Part shown: positions 34,395 through 42,728 of the stretch, in pieces
Numbering within the stretch: position 1 is the stretch's first letter
Layout: each line of letters opens with the position of its first letter
Source of the DNA: JAXHMB01 sp034521755
Lineage (GTDB): Bacteria > Bacteroidota > Rhodothermia > Balneolales > Balneolaceae
DNA length: 64,000 bases
Direction: 5' to 3'
Assembly: GCA_034521755.1 (NCBI GenBank)
Contig: JAXHMB010000004.1
Coordinates: forward strand, 824,382 to 888,381
Program-made: the position numbers and the translations under genes
The notes under the pieces: model-generated
The model's database searches: none
What the model saw: only the letters and a program-made list of their open reading frames with translations
What the model was told of the DNA's origin: nothing

Positions 34395-35972
34395 ATGCTT
34401 GTCATTGCTAACAAAAGCTATATACAGTTGGGCTTTGCTACCCTCGATTTTATTGTCATTATTGTTTACCTCACTGCTGTTGCCTGGCTGGGTGTCCGAA
34501 TTGCGGGCAAGCAAACATCTACCTCAGACTATTTTCTGGGGGGACAGGATATTCCATGGTGGGCGGTGCTTTTCTCAGTGGTTGCTACAGAAACCAGTAC
34601 ACTTACCTTTATTAGCATTCCTGCGGTAGCCTATGGAGGGAATCTTACTTTTCTCCAGATTACATTGGGCTACATAGTTGGCCGGATTTTAGTAAGCATA
34701 TATTTTCTCCCAAAATATTATGAGGGAAATCTTTCTACAGCCTACCAGTTTATAGGCCGACGTTTTGGACCTTCCATGCGAAATGCAACCAGTAGTACTT
34801 TTATGATTACACGACTGCTGGCTGATGGTGTACGCTTGTTTGCAACAGCTATTCCGCTGGCTATTATCTTGCGATTAGGTGGTGCTTTTACGGGTTGGGG
34901 CGACCTCGAAATTTATCTGCTATCTATTACTGCTATTTCAACGATCACCCTTATTTACACGCTCATTGGCGGTATCAAAGCTGTTGTTTGGATGGATGTC
35001 ATGCAGATGGGCGTCTACATAGGAGGTGCTATACTGGCTGCCGGCATCATGATCAATGGCCTGCAGGGAGGATTGTCTGGAGCTCTTGCACTGGCAAGTG
35101 ATGCAGGTAAGACTCAATTATTTGATTTTGGATTTGAGCAAAGTTTTGCTGAATTCATTGCCCAGCCTTATACCTTTTTTACAGCACTGATAGGCGGGGC
35201 TATTTTTTCAGTGGCATCCCATGGAACCGATCAGCTTATTGTTCAGCGTTTGCTGACTACCCGCAATCTTCAAAACAGCCAAAAGGCATTGGTTTGGAGC
35301 GGAGTAATAGTAGCTTTTCAATTTGCCTTGTTTCTGGGGATAGGATTGTTGCTGTATGGCTTTTACAATGCACAGTCTCCCGATGCCTTGGGCTTGGCAA
35401 CTATGGATGAAATTTTTGCCAAGTTTATTGTAGAAGAATTGCCGGTGGGACTATCGGGACTTATTGTAGCAGCGCTGTTTGCCGCAGCAATGAGCAGTTT
35501 AAGCTCATCTCTCAATTCGCTGGCATCATCCACCACGCTCGACTTATACAAGCCTTACTTTGGCAAAGAAAATACTGAGAAAGAGGATCTGAAAATATCG
35601 CGGATCATTACCACGGTTTGGGCCATTATTTTAACCGGATCTGCTTTTTTATTTGCCGTATTGCAGCTGCAGGAGGGAGAGCGTCCTGCTGTGGTTGAAC
35701 TTGGTTTAGGTATTGCTTCTTACACCTACGGCGGACTTTTAGGTGCTTTTGTATTGGGACGTTGGTTTGAAAAGCCCGATAAAACAGATGCACTTATTGG
35801 ATTTTTTGCAGGACTTATCTCTCTGTTATTTATGGTAAAAGGACCTATTCAGAATATATTGCCGGGAGAGGGACTTGCTATTGCCTGGCCGCTTTATACT
35901 GTTGTGGGTAGTATTATTGTAGTTTTAGTTGGGAATATATCTGTATGGATAAAAAATAAATTTATTACTTAA
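34395..35972 (+). CDS. sodium:solute symporter (SSS family)
   Basis: This 525-residue transporter starts at ATG 34395, right after a TTG, and has about 13 membrane helices. SSS landmarks include TSTSDYFLGGQDIPWWAVLFSVVATETS near the start, the LSTAYQFIGRRFG block before the third helix, GGIKAVVWMDVMQMGVY near residue 195, ASHGTDQLIVQRLLTTRN near 275, and AAAMSSLSSSLNSLASSTTLDLYKPYF near 365, the sodium-site helix. Substrate (sugar, proline, pantothenate and others) cannot be read from sequence. It follows rdgB by 30 bases. Confidence 0.88.
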   Translation: MLVIANKSYIQLGFATLDFIVIIVYLTAVAWLGVRIAGKQTSTSDYFLGGQDIPWWAVLFSVVATETSTLTFISIPAVAYGGNLTFLQITLGYIVGRILVSIYFLPKYYEGNLSTAYQFIGRRFGPSMRNATSSTFMITRLLADGVRLFATAIPLAIILRLGGAFTGWGDLEIYLLSITAISTITLIYTLIGGIKAVVWMDVMQMGVYIGGAILAAGIMINGLQGGLSGALALASDAGKTQLFDFGFEQSFAEFIAQPYTFFTALIGGAIFSVASHGTDQLIVQRLLTTRNLQNSQKALVWSGVIVAFQFALFLGIGLLLYGFYNAQSPDALGLATMDEIFAKFIVEELPVGLSGLIVAALFAAAMSSLSSSLNSLASSTTLDLYKPYFGKENTEKEDLKISRIITTVWAIILTGSAFLFAVLQLQEGERPAVVELGLGIASYTYGGLLGAFVLGRWFEKPDKTDALIGFFAGLISLLFMVKGPIQNILPGEGLAIAWPLYTVVGSIIVVLVGNISVWIKNKFIT

Positions 35973-35984
35973 ATCAATTAAATC

Positions 35985-36414
35985 ATGAAACGAGTAACAG
36001 GCATTGGCGGTATCTTTTTCAAATGTGAAGATCCGCAAAAAACAAAGGAATGGTATCAAAAACACTTGGGCATCAAGAGCGGTGAATATGGCGGTACTTT
36101 TGAGTGGAGGCATGCCGAAAATGAAGAAAAGAAGGGCTATACAGCGTGGAGTCCGTTTCCGGATGATACCAAATATTTTTCACCCAGTGACAATGACTTC
36201 ATGTACAACTATCGTGTAGATGATCTGGAAAAGCTGCTTGATGTTTTGAAAGAAGAAGGCGTGGAAATTGTTGGAGAGATGGAAGAATACGAATATGGAA
36301 AATTTGGCTGGATCATGGATCCCAATGGACAAAAGATATGAGTTATGGGAACCTAATGATAAGGTGTACGAAAAAATGGTTGAAGATGAAGATAATGCCA
36401 ATAAAAGTGCATGA
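35985..36414 (+). pseudogene. VOC (glyoxalase/bleomycin resistance-like) protein, one frameshift near the C-terminus
   Basis: The frame encodes a single VOC domain: VTGIGGIFFKCEDPQKTKEWYQKHLGI at the start and KFGWIMDPNGQKI near residue 113, where a premature TGA follows. The family ends DPxGNKIELWEP; the next frame here gives ELWEPNDKVYEKM to 36414, so one extra base at about 36336-36340 breaks the last strand. The Glu of IELWEP is a usual metal ligand, so the uncorrected product would be incomplete. The corrected protein is about 142 residues. Function within the superfamily unknown. Confidence 0.75.
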
Positions 36415-36598
36415 TCAATAATTTAGATACCATCCCCGCCGTCTTTACTGTGCCGGAATAGCTTAACAAGATTGAAATATCCTCACGCAACCTTTTGTGC
36501 TTATTCGCATCACATGTTCATGTGAATTTTCCTATTTGCGCAAATAACGGGATGGCAAAGTCCGTTCAACGACTAACTGCCAACTAATAGAAGTCGTT

Positions 36599-37135
36599 AT
36601 GATGAGGAAAGCCGCAATATTATTATCTGTTATTTTTTTAGCATCCTGCGAGATAAACTCAGGACCTACAGGTCCTCAAGGTCCACAGGGCCCACCCGGT
36701 CCTGCGGGTCCAGTGGGGCAAGGATTTGAAGTAGAAGCAAATTTTAATCAGTCGAATGGATACCAACAGATTTTTACTTTCCCCAATAATGTTGAAGTGC
36801 TGTCAACAGATATTGTAATGGTGTATTTGCTTTGGGAAGTTGATCAGCAAACAGGATATGATGTATGGCAGCCGCTGCCCGTTTCAGTTTTCTTTAATGA
36901 TGGTGAGATGCAGTACGCTTTCGATCATACTCTTGCAGATCTTAAACTGTTTTTAACCGGGGATACTGACATAAGTACAGTAGGACCCGAATTTACTCAA
37001 GGCCAGATCTTTCGAATTGCCGTACTTCCGGTTGACTATGTTCAAAGTAAAAATATAAATCTGCAGGATGTAGAAGAAGTTATGCAGGCGATTGATGTTA
37101 GCAACATTAAACGTTTAGAGATTGGTGATCATTAA
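36599..37135 (+). CDS. lipoprotein with short collagen-like Gly-X-Y segment
   Basis: This 178-residue protein has a lipoprotein signal (AAILLSVIFLASC, about residues 5-17) followed at once by six or seven Gly-X-Y triplets (GPTGPQGPQGPPGPAGPVG). A globular C-terminal domain of unknown family follows (QGFEVEANFNQSNGYQQIF to RLEIGDH). The collagen-like stretch could form a short trimeric stalk at the outer membrane. ATG 36599 is used; a second Met follows directly. I cannot name the C-terminal domain. Confidence 0.75.
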   Translation: MMRKAAILLSVIFLASCEINSGPTGPQGPQGPPGPAGPVGQGFEVEANFNQSNGYQQIFTFPNNVEVLSTDIVMVYLLWEVDQQTGYDVWQPLPVSVFFNDGEMQYAFDHTLADLKLFLTGDTDISTVGPEFTQGQIFRIAVLPVDYVQSKNINLQDVEEVMQAIDVSNIKRLEIGDH

Positions 37136-37147
37136 AAAACAACTAAT

Positions 37148-37176
37148 ACATGCCATGTTTTGAAAACATGGCATGT
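37148..37176. repeat. REP-like palindrome flanking RAYT 1 (left)
   Basis: Arms ACATGCCATGTTTT and AAAACATGGCATGT with a single G between, a perfect 14-base inverted repeat, 12 bases from the transposase stop codon. The same core occurs at 37806-37840. Confidence 0.85.
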
Positions 37177-37188
37177 ATTATAGATTCA

Positions 37189-37803
37189 TTACTCTATAAT
37201 AAGATTTTTGATCTTCTTATAATCTTTCATCTGGTTGTGAAAGTCAATAAACTCTTTTCTCCCGCCATATAGATTTAGTACTGCTGATTTTTTTACATTG
37301 GTCTTTCCTTTACCCGTAAGAGCTGAATATGATGAATACTTCCAGTCAGAAAAATCATTCACAAAACTATGATGGATGGGATTGTGGTGGATGTAGTGAA
37401 TTAGCGTTAAGAGATAAGTATTACTATCAACTAGCAAGCGTTTAAACGGTTTTTGAAATAAATTCCCATGACGGTCATAAACTTTATTAAATGATTTTGT
37501 ATAAGAAATAAATAAGCTCCTGAATTGATTGCTAATCGTTTCTGCAGCTAGTTTTCCTGGTTCTTCTACTAATTCAAGTTTATTCAGGTTTTTGATTTTA
37601 ACAAGAAAATGAAAGTGGTTGGGTAACAAACAATAGGTCCAAACATCCAGAAAAGGATTTAAATAATCATTCCATTTTTCTAAGAAAAAATTATAGTTTT
37701 TAGGTTCTTTAAAAAGTATTTCTTTACCGTTTGCTCTATTGTAAACGTGATAGAATTTTCCCGATTCAAATTTTGGATAATACTCTTTCATAATAATTTT
37801 CAT
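37189..37803 (-). CDS. REP-associated tyrosine transposase (RAYT, Y1 family), copy 1
   Basis: The protein begins at ATG 37801-37803 (or 37789-37791) and has about 204 residues. It shows the Y1/HUH layout: FYHVYNRANGKEILF near the start, LLPNHFHFLVKI near residue 65 with the HFH metal site, and the later ISYTKSFNKVYDRHGNLFQKPFKR with candidate catalytic Tyr, then LIHYIHHNPIHHSFVNDFSDWKYSSY. RAYTs nick single-stranded DNA at REP palindromes. Perfect copies of one palindrome lie just outside each end of this gene, so gene plus repeats (37148-37840) form a compact unit. It is inserted between the collagen-like lipoprotein and metH. Confidence 0.88.
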   Translation of the reverse strand: MKIIMKEYYPKFESGKFYHVYNRANGKEILFKEPKNYNFFLEKWNDYLNPFLDVWTYCLLPNHFHFLVKIKNLNKLELVEEPGKLAAETISNQFRSLFISYTKSFNKVYDRHGNLFQKPFKRLLVDSNTYLLTLIHYIHHNPIHHSFVNDFSDWKYSSYSALTGKGKTNVKKSAVLNLYGGRKEFIDFHNQMKDYKKIKNLIIE

Positions 37804-37805
37804 TA

Positions 37806-37840
37806 TACACATGCCATGTTTTGAAAACATGGCATGTGTA
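37806..37840. repeat. REP-like palindrome flanking RAYT 1 (right)
   Basis: Arms TACACATGCCATGTTTT and AAAACATGGCATGTGTA with a single G, a perfect 17-base inverted repeat that contains the left element's core. It starts 3 bases upstream of the chosen RAYT start and ends 7 bases from the metH stop, so it could also act as a terminator hairpin for metH. Confidence 0.85.
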
Positions 37841-37847
37841 TGTTAGA

Positions 37848-40800
37848 CTAGTAATTTAAATTGGATCCGAGCCAGCGCTCTACTTCATCTATGCTCATTT
37901 CTTTACGTTCGGCGTAGTCTTGAATCTGGTCCTTTTTCAGTTTTCCGACGTTAAAATAGTCCGACTCTGGATGGGCAAAATACAAACCGCTTACAGAGGC
38001 CGCCGGACTCATGGCAAGGTTTTCTGTCAGCTCAATGCCAATAGTTGATTGCACATCCAACAGTTCGAAAAGGATGGGTTTTTCGGTGTGATCGGGTTGT
38101 GCAGGGTAACCCGGTGCGGGACGAATGCCGGTATATTTTTCTCGGATCAGCTGATCATTACTGAAATCTTCATTCGGCGCATAGCCCCAGTATTGTTTGC
38201 GTACCTTTTCATGGAGCAGTTCAGTAAATGCTTCAGCCAGTCGGTCGGCCAATGCTTTCACTAAAATAGCATTGTAATCGTCATTATCCTGCTCAAACTT
38301 TTGAGCAAGCTCCACTGCTCCATTTCCGGCGGTTACTGCAAATCCACCCATATAATCAGCAACTCCGGACTCTTTGGGTGCTACAAAATCAGCGAGTGCT
38401 TTATTGGGTTGTCCCTTTCTTTTTTCGGCCTGTTGACGCAGTGTATGGAAGACAGTAAGTATTTCTTCTCGTGATTCATCGGTATAGATTTCTATATCGT
38501 CACCAACAGAATTAGCGGGATAAAGACCCATTACCGCGTTGGCTCGCAGTAGCTTTTCTTTCACAATTTTATCCAGCAGCTGGTTGGCATCTTCATAAAG
38601 CTTGCGGGCTTCTTTTCCGTACTTTGGATCATCCAGTACGTCCGGGAATTTTCCTTTCATTTCCCAGGCAATGAAAAAAGGTCCCCAGTCGATGTAGTGT
38701 CTTATTTCTTCGAGAGGGTAATTATCAAAAACCTGAGTACCAAGCCGGTTGGGTTTTGTGATATCGGTTGATTGCCAATCTATAGGCGTTTTATTTTTCC
38801 GAGCTTCTTCAATAGATAAATAGTTTTTACGGCGTGACCGATTGCCGTGCTGCTCCCGAAGCTTGGCGTACTCGTCTTTTTTGTCTTTCACAAATGCATC
38901 TCTCAAGGTCTTGGAGACCAGGTTGCCGGTAACAGACACACTTCGTGAAGCATCCAGCACGTGTATTACCGGCTGATCGTAATTCGGTTCAATCTTAACG
39001 GCAGTATGCATGCGAGAAGTAGTGGCTCCGCCAATCATGAGGGGCTGGCTGAATTGTTCTCGCTTTAGCTCTTTGGCTACATGAACCATCTCATCGAGTG
39101 AGGGAGTTATAAGTCCGCTAAGCCCAATAATATCTACATTATTTTCTTTGGCTTCTTCCAGAATCTTGTCGGCCGGGACCATAACACCAAGATCGATGAC
39201 GTCGAAATTATTGCAGCGCAACACTACCGAGACGATATTCTTCCCGATGTCGTGTACATCACCTTTTACCGTGGCCAGCAGCACTTTGGCTTTTGGTTGG
39301 GTGTTATCATTCTTTTCCTTCTCCTTTTCAATGAAAGGGATAAGATGGGCGACGCCTTTTTTCATTACGCGGGCACTTTTCACTACCTGGGGTAGGAACA
39401 TTTTGCCTGAGCCAAAGAGGTCGCCGACAACGTCCATTCCGGACATCATGGGCCCTTCAATTACGTCGATAGCATGATCGTACTGTTGGCGTGCCTCTTC
39501 CACATCCTCAACAATGAAGTCTACAATACCTTTAACCAGTGCATGCTCAATACGCTCTTTAACAGGCTTGGTGCGCCATTCCTTGGTCTTTTGAGTTTTA
39601 TTTGTGTTTTCATCCTTGATCTTTTCGGCAAAGTCTACCAGACGTTCAGTTGCATCATCACGTCGGTTAAGCAGCACATCCTCAACAAGCTCACGTAATT
39701 TATCAGGTATTTCTTCATACACTTCCAGCTGCCCGGCATTTACGATGCCCATATCCATGCCTGCTTGAATAGCGTGATACAAAAAGGCTGAGTGCATAGC
39801 TTCACGAACCTTGTTGGTACCGCGGAAAGAGAAAGAGATATTGCTTACTCCGCCGCTGACTTGAGCCAGAGGCAGGTTTTCTTTGATCCATTTTGTTGCC
39901 CGGATATAGTCTACCGCATAGTTGTTGTGTTCCTCAATACCGGTAGCTACTGTTAAAATATTGGGATCAAAAATGATGTCCTGGGGCTCGAATCCTATCC
40001 CATCAACAAGGATATGATAGGCGCGTTCGCATATTTCTATGCGTCGTTCAAACGTGTCGGCCTGTCCCTTTTCATCAAAAGCCATGACGATAACAGCAGC
40101 CCCAAAATTGAGGATTTCGCGTGCCTGCTCTTTAAATATTTCTTCTCCCTCTTTCAGGCTGATGGAATTTACAACACCCTTTCCCTGAATAGTTTTAAGA
40201 CCGGCCTTCAGTACCGACCACTTAGACGAATCAACCATCATAGGTACCCTCGAGATGTCCGGCTCTGAAGCAATAAGCTGCAGGAAATCCGTCATCACTT
40301 CTTCAGAATTTAACATGCCCTCATCCATGTTCACGTCCACAATTTGGGCTCCGTTTTCTACCTGCTGGCGTCCCACGGAAAGGGCTTCTTCGTATTTTTC
40401 GTCAGTAATAAGGCGTCGGAATTTGCGGGAACCCATCACGTTTGTACGTTCACCGACATTCACAAAGTTGGTCTCGGGACGAACGACCAGCGGCTCAAGT
40501 CCGCTTAGTCGCAGATACGGTTTTTGTTCGGGAATTGAACGTGGTTCACACTCTCGAGCTGCTTCAGCAATGGCAGCAATATGTTCAGGCGTAGTGCCGC
40601 AACAACCGCCTACCAGATTTACAAAGTTTTCTTGGGCATAGTCTCGAAGCTGCCCGGCCATAAAGTCCGGCGACTCATTATATTCTCCCATCTCATCGGG
40701 AAGCCCTGCATTAGGATAAAGGCTGGTAAAGCAGGTGGCATTATTGGCCAGCTCTTCGATATAAGGACGCATCTGTTTTGAGCCAAGTGAGCAGTTTAGC

Positions 40801-41528
40801 CCGACGCTCAGCAGGTTTTTGGTATGAGATACCGAAATCCAAAATGCTTCGGTGGTCTGTCCGGATAGCGTACGGCCGCTTTGGTCCACAATAGTGCCTG
40901 ATATCATCACCGGCAGTTGTTTGCCGGTTTCTTCTGCATATTTATGTATAGCATAAATAGCAGCTTTGGCATTGAGCGTATCAAATATAGTTTCCACCAA
41001 AAGAATATCGGCCCCACCATCAACCAGTCCCTGAACTTGTTCGGAGTAAGAGTTGGCAAGCTGATCGAATGTTATAGCCCGGTAGCCGGGATCTTCGACG
41101 TCGGGCGAAAGGGATAGTGTTTTGTTCGTCGGGCCTATAGCACCTGCAACCAGCCGGGGTTTATCAGGTGTTTTTTTTGTGAACTCATCAGCTGCTTCGC
41201 GGGCATTCTGTGCAGCAGCTTTGTTGAGCTCATATACCAAATCCTCCATATGGTAGTCGGCCTGCGAGACAGAAGTGCTGTTAAAGGTATTGGTCTCGAT
41301 GATGTCGGAACCGGCCTCAAGGAATTGCGAATGAATTTTTTTAATGATTTGAGGCTGGGTGATGCTGAGCAAGTCGTTGTTGCCCTGCAGGTCATAATCG
41401 TAATCGTTGAAACGATTTCCGCGGTAATCTTTTTCAGTAAGATTGTAAGACTGGATCATGGTACCCATGGCACCATCCAGAATAAGGATGCGATCTCTCA
41501 GGAGATCTTGAATCTGTTGGAACGTCAT
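37848..41528 (-). CDS. metH: cobalamin-dependent methionine synthase
   Basis: MetH transfers the methyl of 5-methyl-THF to homocysteine by methylcobalamin. The 1226-residue protein is full length with four modules. The homocysteine domain starts RILILDGAMGTMIQSYN and has the zinc cysteines in LVGGCCGTTPEH near 305. The pterin domain holds NVGERTNVMGSRKF. The cobalamin domain has GDVHDIGKNIV near 759, whose His is the lower cobalt ligand, and the activation domain has RPAPGYPAQPDH near 1134 for SAM-dependent reactivation. It is divergent from metF, which makes its methyl-THF substrate; the two start 151 bases apart. Confidence 0.97.
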   Translation of the reverse strand: MTFQQIQDLLRDRILILDGAMGTMIQSYNLTEKDYRGNRFNDYDYDLQGNNDLLSITQPQIIKKIHSQFLEAGSDIIETNTFNSTSVSQADYHMEDLVYELNKAAAQNAREAADEFTKKTPDKPRLVAGAIGPTNKTLSLSPDVEDPGYRAITFDQLANSYSEQVQGLVDGGADILLVETIFDTLNAKAAIYAIHKYAEETGKQLPVMISGTIVDQSGRTLSGQTTEAFWISVSHTKNLLSVGLNCSLGSKQMRPYIEELANNATCFTSLYPNAGLPDEMGEYNESPDFMAGQLRDYAQENFVNLVGGCCGTTPEHIAAIAEAARECEPRSIPEQKPYLRLSGLEPLVVRPETNFVNVGERTNVMGSRKFRRLITDEKYEEALSVGRQQVENGAQIVDVNMDEGMLNSEEVMTDFLQLIASEPDISRVPMMVDSSKWSVLKAGLKTIQGKGVVNSISLKEGEEIFKEQAREILNFGAAVIVMAFDEKGQADTFERRIEICERAYHILVDGIGFEPQDIIFDPNILTVATGIEEHNNYAVDYIRATKWIKENLPLAQVSGGVSNISFSFRGTNKVREAMHSAFLYHAIQAGMDMGIVNAGQLEVYEEIPDKLRELVEDVLLNRRDDATERLVDFAEKIKDENTNKTQKTKEWRTKPVKERIEHALVKGIVDFIVEDVEEARQQYDHAIDVIEGPMMSGMDVVGDLFGSGKMFLPQVVKSARVMKKGVAHLIPFIEKEKEKNDNTQPKAKVLLATVKGDVHDIGKNIVSVVLRCNNFDVIDLGVMVPADKILEEAKENNVDIIGLSGLITPSLDEMVHVAKELKREQFSQPLMIGGATTSRMHTAVKIEPNYDQPVIHVLDASRSVSVTGNLVSKTLRDAFVKDKKDEYAKLREQHGNRSRRKNYLSIEEARKNKTPIDWQSTDITKPNRLGTQVFDNYPLEEIRHYIDWGPFFIAWEMKGKFPDVLDDPKYGKEARKLYEDANQLLDKIVKEKLLRANAVMGLYPANSVGDDIEIYTDESREEILTVFHTLRQQAEKRKGQPNKALADFVAPKESGVADYMGGFAVTAGNGAVELAQKFEQDNDDYNAILVKALADRLAEAFTELLHEKVRKQYWGYAPNEDFSNDQLIREKYTGIRPAPGYPAQPDHTEKPILFELLDVQSTIGIELTENLAMSPAASVSGLYFAHPESDYFNVGKLKKDQIQDYAERKEMSIDEVERWLGSNLNY

Positions 41529-41582
41529 ATGTCGGTAATCAGATTATTAGGTACTTGTATTTGCGCAAAAATGTTTTAAAAC

Positions 41583-41639
41583 AGCTATCAAGTGATTACC
41601 TTTGGTGCTAACCCAAATTAGAACGATAGCTGGTAAATC
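41583..41639 (+). ncRNA. structured leader of metF, possible pseudoknot, partly SAM-I-like sequence words
   Basis: AGCTATC (41583-41589) pairs perfectly with GATAGCT (41625-41631). GATTACC (41594-41600) pairs, with one bulge, with GGTAAATC (41632-41639); the two stems interleave as an H-type pseudoknot. TTTGG/CCAAA forms a nested hairpin between. The words ATCAAG, GGTGCTAA and GAACGATAG also occur in SAM-I riboswitches, but the central SAM-binding junction of that class is missing. The element ends 40 bases before metF and precedes a gene of SAM/methionine metabolism, so a regulatory leader is plausible; class unknown. Confidence 0.45.
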
Positions 41640-41679
41640 ATTTTTGATTGCTCATAAGTTACAATAAATTAAAGAGTAA

Positions 41680-42648
41680 ATGAAAGTTGTAGAGTATTAT
41701 AATCAGGCTTCCGAGCCATTAATTTCATTTGAGATTATACCACCCAAGCGAGGAGGTTCGGTTAAAGAAGTATTTAGCACCCTCGACCAGGTCATGAAGC
41801 ACAATCCTCCCTTTATTGATGTGACCTATCATGCAGCAGAATCGTATTACGAGGAATTGCCCGACGGGACCATAAAACGCCACATAAAACGTAAGCGTCC
41901 CGGCACTATTGGATTGTGTGCAGCTATCAAGCATAAGTATGGTGTAGACCCGGTGCCACATCTCATTTGTGAAGGGTTTACTAAAGAAGAAACAGAAGAT
42001 GCGCTGATTGAGCTGAACTATCTGGGTATTGATAATGTGCTCACTATCCGCGGGGATTCTCCTGATGATACTGTGCCACGCTTTAAAAATGGGACCTATA
42101 ATGAATATGCCATTGACCTGGTGAAGCAGGTGCATAAAATGAACAATGGGCAATACTTGGAAGATATTTCGAATGCACAGGCTACTAATTTCTGTGTAGG
42201 TGTTGCAGGCTATCCGGAAAAGCATTTTGAGGCACCCAACCTGGATTTTGACATAGCCCGGCTTAAAGAGAAGGTAGATGCCGGCGGTGATTACATCGTT
42301 ACGCAAATGTTTTTCGACAACAGTGCTTATTTCAATTTTGTTGATAAATGTAGAGCAGCCGGTATTGAAGTTCCTATTGTACCGGGCCTTAAAGTCCTTA
42401 CCAGGGAGCACCACTTAAATTTTCTTCCCAAATATTTTCACCTGAATATACCGGAAGAGCTTTCCGAAAGGGTACAGAAGAATCCGGAAAATGCACGTGA
42501 TATTGGGATTGAATGGGCGGTAAAACAATGTATTGAGCTGCTTGAGAAGGAAGTACCCGGAATTCATTTTTATATCATGGGAGATCCAACGCCGGCACTC
42601 GATGTTATTGAGAGCCTTCCCATTGGAGATCAGACAGTAAAAAAATGA
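41680..42648 (+). CDS. metF: 5,10-methylenetetrahydrofolate reductase
   Basis: MetF reduces 5,10-methylene-THF to 5-methyl-THF with FAD, supplying MetH. The 322-residue TIM barrel starts with PLISFEIIPPKRGGSVKEVF, the catalytic-Glu strand. DNVLTIRGDSP near residue 119, a FAD/folate block, NFCVGVAGYPEKH near 170 and GGDYIVTQMFFDN near 206 follow. The C-terminal EWAVKQCIELLEKEVPGIHFYIMG closes the barrel. The long insert VDPVPHLICEGFTKEETED is also family-typical. It is divergent from metH and carries a structured leader. Confidence 0.95.
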   Translation: MKVVEYYNQASEPLISFEIIPPKRGGSVKEVFSTLDQVMKHNPPFIDVTYHAAESYYEELPDGTIKRHIKRKRPGTIGLCAAIKHKYGVDPVPHLICEGFTKEETEDALIELNYLGIDNVLTIRGDSPDDTVPRFKNGTYNEYAIDLVKQVHKMNNGQYLEDISNAQATNFCVGVAGYPEKHFEAPNLDFDIARLKEKVDAGGDYIVTQMFFDNSAYFNFVDKCRAAGIEVPIVPGLKVLTREHHLNFLPKYFHLNIPEELSERVQKNPENARDIGIEWAVKQCIELLEKEVPGIHFYIMGDPTPALDVIESLPIGDQTVKK

Positions 42649-42728
42649 TTATTCTTTTGGCTTCTCTTCTCATATAGCATAAGTTATTGATGCCTTAAGG
42701 GTTAGTAATATGCCATAAGACTTTAAAA

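Noticed and set aside
26810..36414. Programmed ribosomal frameshifting or alternative decoding
   Set aside because: Shifts go in both directions, in unrelated genes, without slippery heptamers or downstream structures shared between them.
41583..41639. Calling the metF leader a SAM-I riboswitch
   Set aside because: The GAGGGA...GCCC...GAAACC junction that binds SAM is absent and the element is half the usual length.
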